Positions 1 to 7,151 of a stretch of DNA of 15,883 nucleotides are shown piece by piece. This stretch comes from Chloroflexota bacterium. Lineage in GTDB: Bacteria > Chloroflexota > Dormibacteria > Dormibacterales > Dormibacteraceae. The stretch lies in assembly GCA_005880175.1 (NCBI GenBank), contig VBJR01000376.1:1-15883 (forward strand), written 5' to 3'. The translations under genes were made by a program, and so were the position numbers. The stretch's first letter is position 1. The number at the start of each line of letters is the position of its first letter. The notes beneath the pieces were generated by a model. It was not told where the DNA came from. It ran no database searches and worked only from the letters and a program-made list of their open reading frames with translations.

Positions 1-864
1 CCCGACGGCCGCCGCGCTTCGCCGAAATGCCTCGCTCAGCGCCTGGACGCGGCAGAGCACCTCGGTCCATCCGTATGCTCGGAGTTCTTCAAGCGACTCG
101 CGCAGGCCGACGGTCTGGACGATCGCGGGCGTGCAGACGTGCGTGCCGTTGCGCATGGCCCGCAGGTGCCGGTCGAGATCGAGGTAGTAGGCATCCGTCC
201 CCGCCCGTGTCGCCCGCTCCCTGGCCCGCGGCCCGAGGGCGACCCAGCTCAGCCCGGGGAACCCCAGCAGGCCCTTCTGGGCCGCCCCCACCGCGGCATC
301 AACGCTCCAGGCGTCCATCTGCAGCTCGTCCAGGCCCAGCGTGCCGATGGCGTCCACCACGAGCAGCGCTCGTCCGGCGATGCACGAACCGACCATCGAG
401 AGGTCGGCGCGGGCGCCGGTGGACGTCTCGCCGTGGACAACGCACACGCCATCGAACGGTTCACCGCGCAGCGCCGCCTCGAGGCGAGCCTGCGTCACCG
501 ACTCGCCCCACTCAACGTCCAGGTGCCGGACGCGCAGCCCGGCGGCCTCGCACTGGTCGGCCCAGCGCTCGCCGAACCGTCCGGACCGCACGACCAGGAC
601 GGACTCGCCGGGCCGGAACAAGCTGCGGGTGGCGGCCTCGACGGCACCGGTGCCCGGCGCCGGCAGCAGGACGACTTCGCCTCCGGTGCCCATGACCTCG
701 GTCAGCCCCTCGCGCACCTGCTCCTCGATCGCGTGGTAAGCGGCGGTCGAGTGGTGATGGATGTCGGCCACTGCCGCCGCACGCAGGCGTTGGGGCACCT
801 CTGCCGGGCCCGGCGTCAGCAGCCGGAGCCTGGCTCCCCACGCCTCGCTATCCCCCGCGGCCAC
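1..864 (-). CDS. Class V PLP-dependent aminotransferase (C-terminus beyond the window)
   Basis: Fold-type I, class V aminotransferase of the alanine-glyoxylate/serine-pyruvate type; 288 codons are visible and the frame is open to the left edge. The N-terminus carries RLLTPGPAEVPQRL, the usual opening of this family. Further on come HGETSTG, the aspartate of VVDAIGTLG (contacts the PLP pyridine nitrogen in the family) and the PLP lysine in AAQKGLLGFPGLS. The best start is GTG at 864, with GAAGGTG about six bases upstream; it overlaps the end of the nucleoside phosphorylase gene by 17 nt, so the two are probably translationally coupled. No ATG lies in this frame near the N-terminal motif. The family is clear; the amino donor and acceptor are not. 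The setting beside a radical SAM enzyme and a nucleoside phosphorylase suggests a tailoring role, which is inference. Confidence 0.9.
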   Translation of the reverse strand, partial: MAAGDSEAWGARLRLLTPGPAEVPQRLRAAAVADIHHHSTAAYHAIEEQVREGLTEVMGTGGEVVLLPAPGTGAVEAATRSLFRPGESVLVVRSGRFGERWADQCEAAGLRVRHLDVEWGESVTQARLEAALRGEPFDGVCVVHGETSTGARADLSMVGSCIAGRALLVVDAIGTLGLDELQMDAWSVDAAVGAAQKGLLGFPGLSWVALGPRARERATRAGTDAYYLDLDRHLRAMRNGTHVCTPAIVQTVGLRESLEELRAYGWTEVLCRVQALSEAFRRSAAAVG

Positions 865-1669
865 GCCTGGCACCTTCGTTCATCGCTGCGGCCGCCGCCG
901 TCAGGAGCAGCGGCGCCGGGACGTCGCCCACCCCCTCGCTTTTCCGCAGCGGCCTCCAGCCGGTGTCCACCACGTCGGTGACGAACAGCAGGGCGGCGAC
1001 CTCCACGCCGAGCGCTCGACCGGCGGCATACAGCGCGGCCGCCTCCATGTCCACGCACGTGGCACCCAGGCGGCGAGCGGCGGCGATACTGTCCGCCGTC
1101 TCCCGGAACAGCGCGTCCGTCGTCCAGACCGTGCCGGTGGGCAGGTCGAGACCGGCATCCCGACCGGCGCGCCGAAGCGACTCGATCAGCTCCGGCGACG
1201 CCGTCGTGTCGGCCGCCGGGGCCAGGTAGTGGTCCGACGTCCCCTCCCCTCGCAGCGCGCGATCGACCAGGATCGCATCCCCCCAGCGACGATCCTCCAG
1301 GCTGCCGGCCGATCCGAGCACGATAATGCGGCGGCTGCCCAGCTCGATGGCCATCTCCAGCGCCATGACCGCCGCCGGTGCGCCGTAGCTCCCCAGCACG
1401 ACTGATGCGCAGCTTTCGCCGTCCCCAATCCGCCCGAGCTCCAGCCGGCTCGTCAGCCCGCTGCAGCCGGCCGTCCCGCCGCCATGGCGGGCCAGCAGGG
1501 CGTCGAAGATGCGGCGCGAGAAGACCATGACGCACGCGTCGGGCAGCGGGAGCGTGACGTCCCCGTCCATGACCCTGGTCGCCAGGAAGGCCCGCGGCGT
1601 AAGGATAGCGGTGCCACGCCAGTCCGTCAGGTCGTGCCGAACCTCGTCGGAGCCGATTGTCCTCGCCAC
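848..1669 (-). CDS. Nucleoside phosphorylase (PNP/UDP superfamily)
   Basis: A 273-aa protein of the purine nucleoside/uridine phosphorylase superfamily, which splits a nucleoside with phosphate to free base and ribose 1-phosphate. Visible marks are the phosphate-binding GSAGSL at residues 119-124, GDAILVDRALRGEGTSDHYL at about 130-149, GTVWTTDALFRET at about 179-191, and the ribose-binding DMEAAALYAAG at 207-217 with its conserved Met-Glu. Length fits the family (250-280 aa). The GTG start at 1669 lies 12 nt after the stop of the radical SAM gene, behind a G-rich stretch that can serve as ribosome-binding site. The 3' end overlaps the aminotransferase start. Base specificity cannot be read with confidence; a role in nucleoside salvage or in releasing the base from a pathway intermediate are both possible. 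Confidence 0.9.
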   Translation of the reverse strand: MARTIGSDEVRHDLTDWRGTAILTPRAFLATRVMDGDVTLPLPDACVMVFSRRIFDALLARHGGGTAGCSGLTSRLELGRIGDGESCASVVLGSYGAPAAVMALEMAIELGSRRIIVLGSAGSLEDRRWGDAILVDRALRGEGTSDHYLAPAADTTASPELIESLRRAGRDAGLDLPTGTVWTTDALFRETADSIAAARRLGATCVDMEAAALYAAGRALGVEVAALLFVTDVVDTGWRPLRKSEGVGDVPAPLLLTAAAAAMNEGARRGRGG

Positions 1670-1681
1670 GTGACCCCCCGT

Positions 1682-2962
1682 CTACCCGATGTGGCCGTGC
1701 GGCTTCCCGATCCAGGTGCACAAGTAGTCGCGATGTACCAGGATCTTGTCCGTGGGCACCTCCGGGTTCTGTGGGAACGCGGGGAAGGAGCCGTTCGACT
1801 CCGCCTTCGCGTCCCTGAGACAATAGGGATCCTTGACGAAGAGCGACTTGCTTCCAGCCTCGAACTGGTGGTGGAGGTAGCTCCGGGCGGCGCACCCGCC
1901 CCGGCACACATCCAGGAACTCGCAGCCATCGCAGCCGGCGACAGCCTCCGGGTGCGCGTTCCTGCGTCTGAACGTCCGGAACTGCGGGGACTGGACGATG
2001 TCGTGGATGTCGTCGGTCAGCAGGTCGCCGACCTTGTAGTCATGGACGTACACGCATGGCGAGACCGGGACCTTCCCTTCCGGCGTGATGCTATGGATCC
2101 GGAAACTCGTCCGCCCGCAAGGGCAGCCCTTCCCCGGGTGGCCCGTCACAGTGGCCAGCAGCGGCTCGCCGAGGTCTACCTGATCGCAGGCCGCCATCAG
2201 TCGCGAGAAGCCCCGGTAGAAGCTCTCGCGTGAGGGCAGGATGTCCAGGTGCGCCGGCTCGACGGGCTTGAGCGGGTTGATCCGAATGTGAGCGTCGTTG
2301 GCACGAGCGAGGTCCAGGATCCTGTCGATGTGCTCGTCTGTCCAGTTCCAGGTCATCGCGCACATGATGATCGTGTGGTCGATGTCATGCTCGCAGCAGA
2401 TCTGCAGGGCACGCTCGGCCTGTGTGAACAGCGCCGCGCCGCGATTCCTGTTGTGCTCCTCGGGGAACGGGCTGTCGAACGAGACGTCAATGTCATTCAG
2501 CAGGTCGACAGCCTCCGGGTGCAGCTTCTCGAGCTGGAGCAGGCTGACGCCGCTGGTTGTCAGGCCGACGTAGATCCCCGCGTCTGTCAGACGCTGGATG
2601 ATGCGGTGCAGGAGCGAACGCTTGAGATCGAGACCCGCAGTGAAGATCGGCTCGTTGCCGCCGAGGTTCACGGTCTTGACGCCCAGCGAGGCGAGCTGCT
2701 CGACGATGCGTTCGATCATCCACTCGTCCAGGTTGGCGCCCTTGCGCCGCGCGCTCATGGAGTAGCAGTGGGTGCACCGGTACGGGCAATCGTTGCCCAG
2801 AGTCCACCCGATGTTCTCGATGTGCATCGCGCATTCGGAGAGATGTGTGTGCTCGATCGGTCCGACGTTGCCCTTGTAGTGAGTCTCGGGGTTCAGGATC
2901 GTCGCCGGGAGAACAGGGAGTGACCGGTGAGTCGTTGCAAAGCGAACGTGCTCCTGAGGCAT
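1682..2962 (-). CDS. Radical SAM/SPASM domain protein
   Basis: Radical SAM enzyme of about 426 aa from ATG 2962, or 455 aa from GTG 3049. The [4Fe-4S]-binding CxxxCxxC is in GNDCPYRCTHCYS (Cys 59, 63, 66 from ATG 2962). It is followed by NLGGNEPIFT, a GGNEP variant of the usual GGEP SAM-binding motif. The C-terminal part has a SPASM-like cysteine set: GKGCPCG, VSPCVYV, then CDGCEFLDVCRGGCAARS, indicating auxiliary Fe-S clusters. I prefer ATG 2962 because GAGGAG lies nine bases upstream; the longer start has only a weak GGGG. The gene follows its own promoter and leads the phosphorylase and aminotransferase genes. SPASM proteins often modify peptides, but no convincing precursor peptide lies next to it, so a small-molecule substrate is equally possible. 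The substrate is unknown. Confidence 0.9.
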   Translation of the reverse strand: MPQEHVRFATTHRSLPVLPATILNPETHYKGNVGPIEHTHLSECAMHIENIGWTLGNDCPYRCTHCYSMSARRKGANLDEWMIERIVEQLASLGVKTVNLGGNEPIFTAGLDLKRSLLHRIIQRLTDAGIYVGLTTSGVSLLQLEKLHPEAVDLLNDIDVSFDSPFPEEHNRNRGAALFTQAERALQICCEHDIDHTIIMCAMTWNWTDEHIDRILDLARANDAHIRINPLKPVEPAHLDILPSRESFYRGFSRLMAACDQVDLGEPLLATVTGHPGKGCPCGRTSFRIHSITPEGKVPVSPCVYVHDYKVGDLLTDDIHDIVQSPQFRTFRRRNAHPEAVAGCDGCEFLDVCRGGCAARSYLHHQFEAGSKSLFVKDPYCLRDAKAESNGSFPAFPQNPEVPTDKILVHRDYLCTWIGKPHGHIG

Positions 2963-3159
2963 GGTCTGGAACTCCTCGACAAATGGATTCGTCACGAAAT
3001 CGTCGACCGCGCGTTCGGATGTACGCTGCCGTGCGTGACTGTGAATCACGACGCAGCCCCACTGTCATTCAAGCGCGCCGCATCGCTGTCAGCGCGCCGT
3101 CTCTAACCCCATACCTACACTGCCGTCAGCGCTACTATCGTGCGCTGGCACGAGGCTTG

Positions 3160-3188
3160 TTTATACCAGGATTGCGCGATGGGTGCAA
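3160..3188 (-). promoter_or_regulatory. Sigma70-type promoter for the radical SAM operon
   Basis: On the minus strand TTGCAC (3188-3183) and TATAAA (3165-3160) are separated by exactly 17 bases, close to the consensus -35 and -10. Transcription would start near 3153 and leave a leader of about 105-190 nt, depending on which radical SAM start is used. It lies in the only real gap of the left cluster (2963-3260), so that cluster is probably two transcription units. Confidence 0.65.
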
Positions 3189-3260
3189 CCCGGGGTCATT
3201 CCGTTTAACGGCCGGTTGCTAGTAATGCGGTTTCCTATTCGTGCTACTCACACGAAGGTC

Positions 3261-3989
3261 TCATCTGCCGGCGACTACGAGACGGCCATAGGTCGTCGGC
3301 CGGACGCCACAGTGAGCAGCAGCGCCGCAAGCGGTGACGGATTCGAGGAGGGTCAGGAACGGCTCAAGCCCGGAGACGTCGCTGTGGGCGACGAGCGCAT
3401 GGGCCTGGAGCTGTTCGAAACCGGCGTCGCGAAGCAGCCGGGGGAGGCGGCGGCCGATGCTCCGGCGGCCCTCCCTCCCGGTGGCCTCGCGATAGCGCTC
3501 GAACAGCGCCGTCAGCTCGGGCATCGCCGGCTCGGTGCAGCCCCACCAGTCGTCATCGGCGTCGATCAGGACGAGCGTTCCTCCCGGCTGTAGCAGGCGC
3601 AGCGCCGCCACTACGAGGGGCTGTGGTTTCTCGACGTGCTGGAGCACGAGGCGGGCGATGGCGAAGTCGAAGCTGGCCGGGTCGAGGTCGCAGGTCTCGA
3701 CCGAGCCGGCTACCACCCGGGCCCGCCCGGAGCTCGCGAGCAGCGCGCGGGCCTGCTCGAGCATCGCGGGGTCGGTCTCGAGGAGCGTCACCTGGCTCCG
3801 CCTCGCGACGTTGAGCAGGCGCCATGCGTACAGGCCGGGCCCGGCCCCAATGTCGAGCACCGACATTCCGTCGCGGAGACCGAGCTGCTGGAGCGCTGCC
3901 CACTCCTGCGACCACAGCATGTCCACCTGGGTATCGAAGCGACGTGCCGAGGGCGGGCGCTCGCCGGACTCCCTACGCTCGCTGGACAT
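3261..3989 (-). CDS. Class I SAM-dependent methyltransferase
   Basis: A 242-aa methyltransferase with a Rossmann fold. Motif I is VLDIGAGPG at residues 44-52, the acidic end of strand 2 is LLETD, and post-I elements follow (SFDFAIARLVLQHVEKP, then LLQPGGTLVLIDADDDWW). The start is ATG 3989, which puts motif I at the usual distance from the N-terminus; the frame stays open upstream to 4364 but that part reads as a shadow of the preceding gene. It overlaps the formyltransferase-like gene by 17 nt. The last 25 or so residues look out of register: the alternative frame there reads LNPSPLAALL, which resembles methyltransferase C-termini, so a late frameshift may have replaced the tail. The methyl acceptor is unknown; a metabolite tailoring role fits the context. 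Confidence 0.88.
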   Translation of the reverse strand: MSSERRESGERPPSARRFDTQVDMLWSQEWAALQQLGLRDGMSVLDIGAGPGLYAWRLLNVARRSQVTLLETDPAMLEQARALLASSGRARVVAGSVETCDLDPASFDFAIARLVLQHVEKPQPLVVAALRLLQPGGTLVLIDADDDWWGCTEPAMPELTALFERYREATGREGRRSIGRRLPRLLRDAGFEQLQAHALVAHSDVSGLEPFLTLLESVTACGAAAHCGVRPTTYGRLVVAGR

Positions 3990-4866
3990 CCGCCAGCTCC
4001 GACTCTGGAAGCGCATCCGTCTCGACCACCCAGATCGGCCCGTCGCCGCACGTAACCCGCAGCCCTCCGGACGTGGCATCGAGGGAGGTCCGGAGCACGC
4101 GCACCGGACGATCGTCCACGACCGCCCGCGCACCGCGCCGACCCGTCCGCGAGCTCGCCAGGGCGCACGCCCGGACCTGGTTGTGGATGTCGCGGGCCGG
4201 GCGGTCCCAGGCCACCACCAGCTCGTGGTCCTCAAAAAGAGGGGCTCGTGTCGCCCGGGCCTCGTCCTGCGGAGTCCCGGGCTCGCCGTCTCGCGCCCGC
4301 TCGACGGCCAGCGGCAGGACGGACGCCACCAGTTCGCCGACCTTTGCCTGTATGCGGTCGGCATCGTCGTCGTCTCGCAGCGACACGGCGCGCTGGGCGA
4401 GCACCTGCCCGGCGTCGAACGCGGTCACCATCCGGTGGACGGAGAGTCCGACATCGTCTCCGTTGCGTACCGACCGCCCCAGGGGGTTCGGGCCGCGGTA
4501 CCTGGGCAGCAGGGAGGGATGCACGTTGAGGGCGCCGAGCGGCGGCACACGCAGGACCGCCTCCGGCAGGCGGCACGGGAACCCGTAGCAGACCAAGAGC
4601 TCCGGCGACAGCGAGCCGACGATTCCGGGCAGACGCTCGACCGTGGCGGCGACCACGATGTCCAGAGCAGGGGGAGCCTGCTCCAACAGCTGGCGATGGC
4701 GGGCGAGGTCCCGCGCCAACAATCCTTCCGCCCGCCCACGCTGGCTCTGAATCGTGACCAGCGTGCCGACGCGGTGGCCAGCGCCGTCCAGGCAGTCGAA
4801 CATCCGCGTGGCGCAATCGAGGGACCACGTTAGGATGACCGCGTCGACACCACTGGTGCGCCTCAT
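3973..4866 (-). CDS. Formyltransferase-fold protein (methionyl-tRNA formyltransferase-like)
   Basis: A 297-aa protein with the two domains of Fmt. The N-terminal formyltransferase domain has NVHPSLLPRYRG at residues 114-125, giving the catalytic Asn114 and His116, and Asp151 in AFDAGQVLAQ completes the family's N-H-D triad. The C-terminal OB-like domain runs from about 205 to 297, including VVAWDRPARDIHNQVRA. The ATG start at 4866 overlaps the MFS stop codon (ATGA), and the 3' end overlaps the methyltransferase gene. A housekeeping fmt normally sits beside def or priA. Here the partners are a transporter and tailoring enzymes, so a 10-formyl-THF-dependent N-formylation of a sugar-amine, amino acid or nucleoside is more likely than tRNA formylation. 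That is inference; the fold and intact triad are seen directly. Confidence 0.85.
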   Translation of the reverse strand: MRRTSGVDAVILTWSLDCATRMFDCLDGAGHRVGTLVTIQSQRGRAEGLLARDLARHRQLLEQAPPALDIVVAATVERLPGIVGSLSPELLVCYGFPCRLPEAVLRVPPLGALNVHPSLLPRYRGPNPLGRSVRNGDDVGLSVHRMVTAFDAGQVLAQRAVSLRDDDDADRIQAKVGELVASVLPLAVERARDGEPGTPQDEARATRAPLFEDHELVVAWDRPARDIHNQVRACALASSRTGRRGARAVVDDRPVRVLRTSLDATSGGLRVTCGDGPIWVVETDALPESELADVQRA

Positions 4867-6092
4867 CGGCGGCCCCTGACGAACGTGCCCGCAATACTGA
4901 CCGACAGGGCTAGCGCCGCGGCCGGCGCGAAGACCAGCGAGGAGCTGCCGCCCGACGAGATCAGGCCGGACAGCACCGGGCCCGACATCTTGCCGAGCGC
5001 CTGCGACGAGTAGAAGAGGCCCATGAACGCTCCCATGTCGAGGCGGCGGCCGGTCACGACGCCGGCCTTCGTGACGGAGGCCTGCATCAGGGCCAGGCCG
5101 ACGGCGATCACGCAGGCCAGGGGCAGCGCGATCGCGAAGGAGGACTCCAGCAAGAGGACGCCGATGCCGATGGACAGCAGCACGGCCCCAGCGAGGAGCA
5201 GCCATCCAGTCTGCACGCGGTCGGAGAGCCGGCCGAGGAACAGCTGCAGCAGCGACGCGGTGGCCCCGAGCAGGCTGAGGAAGAGGCCGACCTCCGCCAG
5301 GGAGTAGCCCCTGGCCACGCCGAACAGCGGAAAGAACGTGAAGAGCGCGGCCGTGTTGACGTAATAGGCGAAGTTGGCGGCCAGCAGGACGCCGATCTCC
5401 GGGTTGCGAAGCCAGGTGCGCAACGTCCCGACCTGGCCGAGCCGTCGCTCTGGCACGGCGGCCCGAGCAGGTCGCGAGTCGTCTCGCATGCCGCTCTCGT
5501 CCGGGAGGAGGAAGACGACACCGGTCCCGGCCAGGCTCAACACCAGGAACAGCACAAAGGGCGCGTGGAGCCCGAAGCGGGTCGCAATCACACCGCTCGC
5601 CAGGACGCCGAGCGACGACGCGATCCACACCGACGTGTTGTAGAGGCCGCTGACGGCGCCCTCCTTGCCTCGCTCGGCGATCGTGCCGAGATAGCCCATC
5701 ACGATCGGCGAGAACGCCGAGGACACAACGCCATTGAGGATCTGCACCGCCAGCAGCCAGCCGAACGTGGGCGCGATGAGGTACGCCAGCGGGATCAGCG
5801 GTCCTGCGACCAGGTTGATGGCCAGCATCCGTCTCAGGCCGACACGATCGGACAGGCGACCCACCGTCGGGCCGATGACGAAGCGCACCGCGTACAGGCT
5901 GGCGAACATCAGTCCGATCTGCGTGGCGGTCGCCCCCATGCTCCTGGCGTCGAGGCCCAGGACCGGGCCCACAGCGTCGGAGCCCATCACCACCAGGAAA
6001 CCGAGCGCCATCACGACGGCGACCGCCTGATTGCGCCTGCCCCGCCTCCGGTCCGCGACGAGGGGAGCCCCCGAGCCACGCATGGCGCTCAC
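4863..6092 (-). CDS. Major facilitator superfamily transporter
   Basis: A 409-aa membrane protein with about 12 hydrophobic segments. The first loop carries the MFS motif A-like GRLSDRVGLRR (around residues 78-88), and a second copy, GRLSDRVQTGW, lies at the start of the second half, as expected for the duplicated six-plus-six architecture. A positively charged N-terminus (RRRGRR) and a central cytoplasmic loop (about 205-225) fit the family. Two starts are possible: GTG 6092, or ATG 6083 with AAGTGAG just upstream. It is the first recognisable gene of the upper transcription unit and overlaps the formyltransferase-like gene by four bases. In this setting it most likely exports the cluster's product or confers self-resistance, but the substrate cannot be read from sequence. 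Confidence 0.9.
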   Translation of the reverse strand: MSAMRGSGAPLVADRRRGRRNQAVAVVMALGFLVVMGSDAVGPVLGLDARSMGATATQIGLMFASLYAVRFVIGPTVGRLSDRVGLRRMLAINLVAGPLIPLAYLIAPTFGWLLAVQILNGVVSSAFSPIVMGYLGTIAERGKEGAVSGLYNTSVWIASSLGVLASGVIATRFGLHAPFVLFLVLSLAGTGVVFLLPDESGMRDDSRPARAAVPERRLGQVGTLRTWLRNPEIGVLLAANFAYYVNTAALFTFFPLFGVARGYSLAEVGLFLSLLGATASLLQLFLGRLSDRVQTGWLLLAGAVLLSIGIGVLLLESSFAIALPLACVIAVGLALMQASVTKAGVVTGRRLDMGAFMGLFYSSQALGKMSGPVLSGLISSGGSSSLVFAPAAALALSVSIAGTFVRGRR

Positions 6093-6094
6093 TT

Positions 6095-6319
6095 TTACCA
6101 GCGATCAGGGTGGACGTGCACGAGGGGCGGTGGTCGGCGCCGTTCGGCCGACCACCGCCTGGCCTCAGTCTCCACCTTCCAGCGCGGACCCAGCAGGCCC
6201 TTCACGCCCATCGGCTGGCCGTGCCCACCGCGTTGGCATGCACCGCGCTGGTCACGGACGTTCGGATCCGCACCACGTGCCCCACGCCGGCCCCCGGCCT
6301 CGGCCAGGGCCTGAGCCAT
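6095..6319 (-). CDS. Small basic ORF directly upstream of the MFS gene (doubtful)
   Basis: An open frame of 74 codons from ATG 6319 (TTGGAG just upstream) to a TAA that ends two bases before the GTG start of the MFS gene, on the same strand. The predicted protein is rich in Arg and Gly, has no recognisable domain and resembles nothing I know. Its third-position GC is only about three quarters, not clearly above background. The tight spacing suggests a leader or coupled ORF, but it may be chance. A strong hairpin (6127-6158) lies inside it. Confidence 0.25.
   Translation of the reverse strand: MAQALAEAGGRRGARGADPNVRDQRGACQRGGHGQPMGVKGLLGPRWKVETEARRWSAERRRPPPLVHVHPDRW
6127..6158. promoter_or_regulatory. 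Perfect 12-bp hairpin ahead of the MFS gene
   Basis: GCGGTGGTCGGC (6127-6138) and GCCGACCACCGC (6147-6158) are perfect inverted repeats with an 8-base loop. No T-tract follows on either strand, so it is not a classical Rho-independent terminator. It lies 35-65 bases upstream of the MFS start and could be a leader-RNA structure, a binding site for a dimeric repressor, or a GC-rich terminator. Confidence 0.5.
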
Positions 6320-6326
6320 GCTCCAA

Positions 6327-6355
6327 CTAGCATTCGTACAGCTGATCTTCGGCAA
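6327..6355 (-). promoter_or_regulatory. Weak candidate promoter for the MFS transcription unit
   Basis: On the minus strand TTGCCG (6355-6350) and TGCTAG (6332-6327) are 17 bases apart. The -10 is poor. Transcription would begin about at ATG 6319, giving a leaderless message for the small ORF. No better candidate is seen between 6093 and 6531. Confidence 0.2.
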
Positions 6356-6531
6356 GCTCGGCCGGATCGCGGTGAGCCGGCCCGAGCAGCCTATCGGCTC
6401 GGCCGCAGCTCCAGACCGCCTGGCCTACTTCCGATCGACCGGCCCAATATCGGGCTGCCATCCCTGCAGCCCTCGCCCGGTCCGGCCTCCCGGGCACCAT
6501 CGTGTCGCCACCCTGGAGTGGTCAGCAGCAG

Positions 6532-6849
6532 TCAGTGCAGGCCGAGAACGATCCGAAGGGCTGCGTCCGCCTCCGCAAGCTCGTCTGTCGTCAACCGCCC
6601 TGCCGGTCTCCCCAGCCGCGTCAGGTCAGCCGCCGCCAGCTGGTCGACCAACAGCAGCGTCGGCTGCCCTTCCACCTCGATGCGGGGACGGAACGAGAGC
6701 GGCAGCGCGCTCGTCGACGTCGGCGCCACCAGCCAGGTCGAGAGCTCGGCCAGGTAGTCCGACTGCAGCACCACCGCGTAGCGGAGCCCGCGCTGCTCGT
6801 GCCCGGGGGCATCCCGCGGGGCAGGCAGCAGGTGGACGTCACCACGCAC
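6532..6849 (-). CDS. mazF: MazF/PemK-type mRNA interferase toxin
   Basis: A 105-aa protein of the CcdB/PemK-MazF fold. The N-terminal MRGDVHLLPAP matches the family's opening (RGDVxxvdl...), followed by the conserved GLRYAVVLQSDYL strand and VAPTSTSALPLSFRPRI. The centre has LLLVDQLAAADLTRLGRPAGRL, matching the family's dQ-ra-d--Rl-g--g-l stretch, then a C-terminal helix. MazF enzymes cut mRNA at short sequences. The GTG start at 6849 overlaps the antitoxin gene by 11 nt, the typical coupled arrangement with the antitoxin first. The substrate site cannot be predicted. Confidence 0.85.
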   Translation of the reverse strand: MRGDVHLLPAPRDAPGHEQRGLRYAVVLQSDYLAELSTWLVAPTSTSALPLSFRPRIEVEGQPTLLLVDQLAAADLTRLGRPAGRLTTDELAEADAALRIVLGLH

Positions 6850-7105
6850 GCACCGACTCCATGTCCTCCCGCACCGACCGCATCTCGGCCGCGTAGGCCG
6901 AGTCGTCCAGGAGCCGCGTGGCCTCCTGTCTGGCCTCAGCGCGCAGCCGCTCGCCCCGATCGGCCGGCTCGATCTCGATCACTCCTGCGTGGGAACGGAG
7001 GGTCACGGCTGCGCCTTCGCCGAGACCCAGCCCGGCGGCCATCCCAGGCGGGATGGCGATCATCAGCGACCCGCCGACCCGGCGCATCGTTCTGGTGAGC
7101 ACCAT
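6839..7105 (-). CDS. mazE: MazE/AbrB-type antitoxin
   Basis: An 88-aa protein with an N-terminal SpoVT/AbrB DNA-binding domain (residues 1-47: MVLTRTMRRVGGSLMIAIPP, then LGLGEGAAVTLRSHAGVIEIEP) and a charged helical C-terminus that should wrap the toxin. ATG 7105 is chosen because the AbrB domain begins right there and a TATAAT box ends six bases upstream; there is no Shine-Dalgarno, so a leaderless transcript is likely. A longer frame to 7204 adds residues unlike the family. The protein presumably represses its own promoter. Confidence 0.85.
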   Translation of the reverse strand: MVLTRTMRRVGGSLMIAIPPGMAAGLGLGEGAAVTLRSHAGVIEIEPADRGERLRAEARQEATRLLDDSAYAAEMRSVREDMESVRAW

Positions 7106-7111
7106 ACGGAG

Positions 7112-7117
7112 ATTATA
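7112..7117 (-). promoter_or_regulatory. -10 box of a leaderless mazEF promoter
   Basis: A perfect TATAAT on the minus strand is followed by six bases and then the antitoxin ATG, so the +1 should be the A of ATG. No good -35 stands 16-18 bases upstream. An imperfect palindrome (CTCAGGGGAACTTGAG) fills the spacer and may be the operator for the AbrB-type antitoxin. Confidence 0.6.
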
Positions 7118-7151
7118 TGGCTCAAGTTCCCCTGAGTTATATGAATATTGG

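Noticed and set aside
139..981. Plus-strand open frames near the left edge
   Set aside because: The minus strand encodes a class V aminotransferase with PLP lysine across the same bases.
3050..3260. A RiPP precursor peptide gene next to the radical SAM gene
   Set aside because: No short frame with a ribosome-binding site and a leader/core-like composition was found in the gap; it is better explained by the promoter and leader.
3535..4833. Plus-strand open frame of 432 codons opposite the methyltransferase and formyltransferase genes
   Set aside because: It is a shadow: conserved motifs on the minus strand (VLDIGAGPG, NVHPSLLPRYRG) fix the coding strand.
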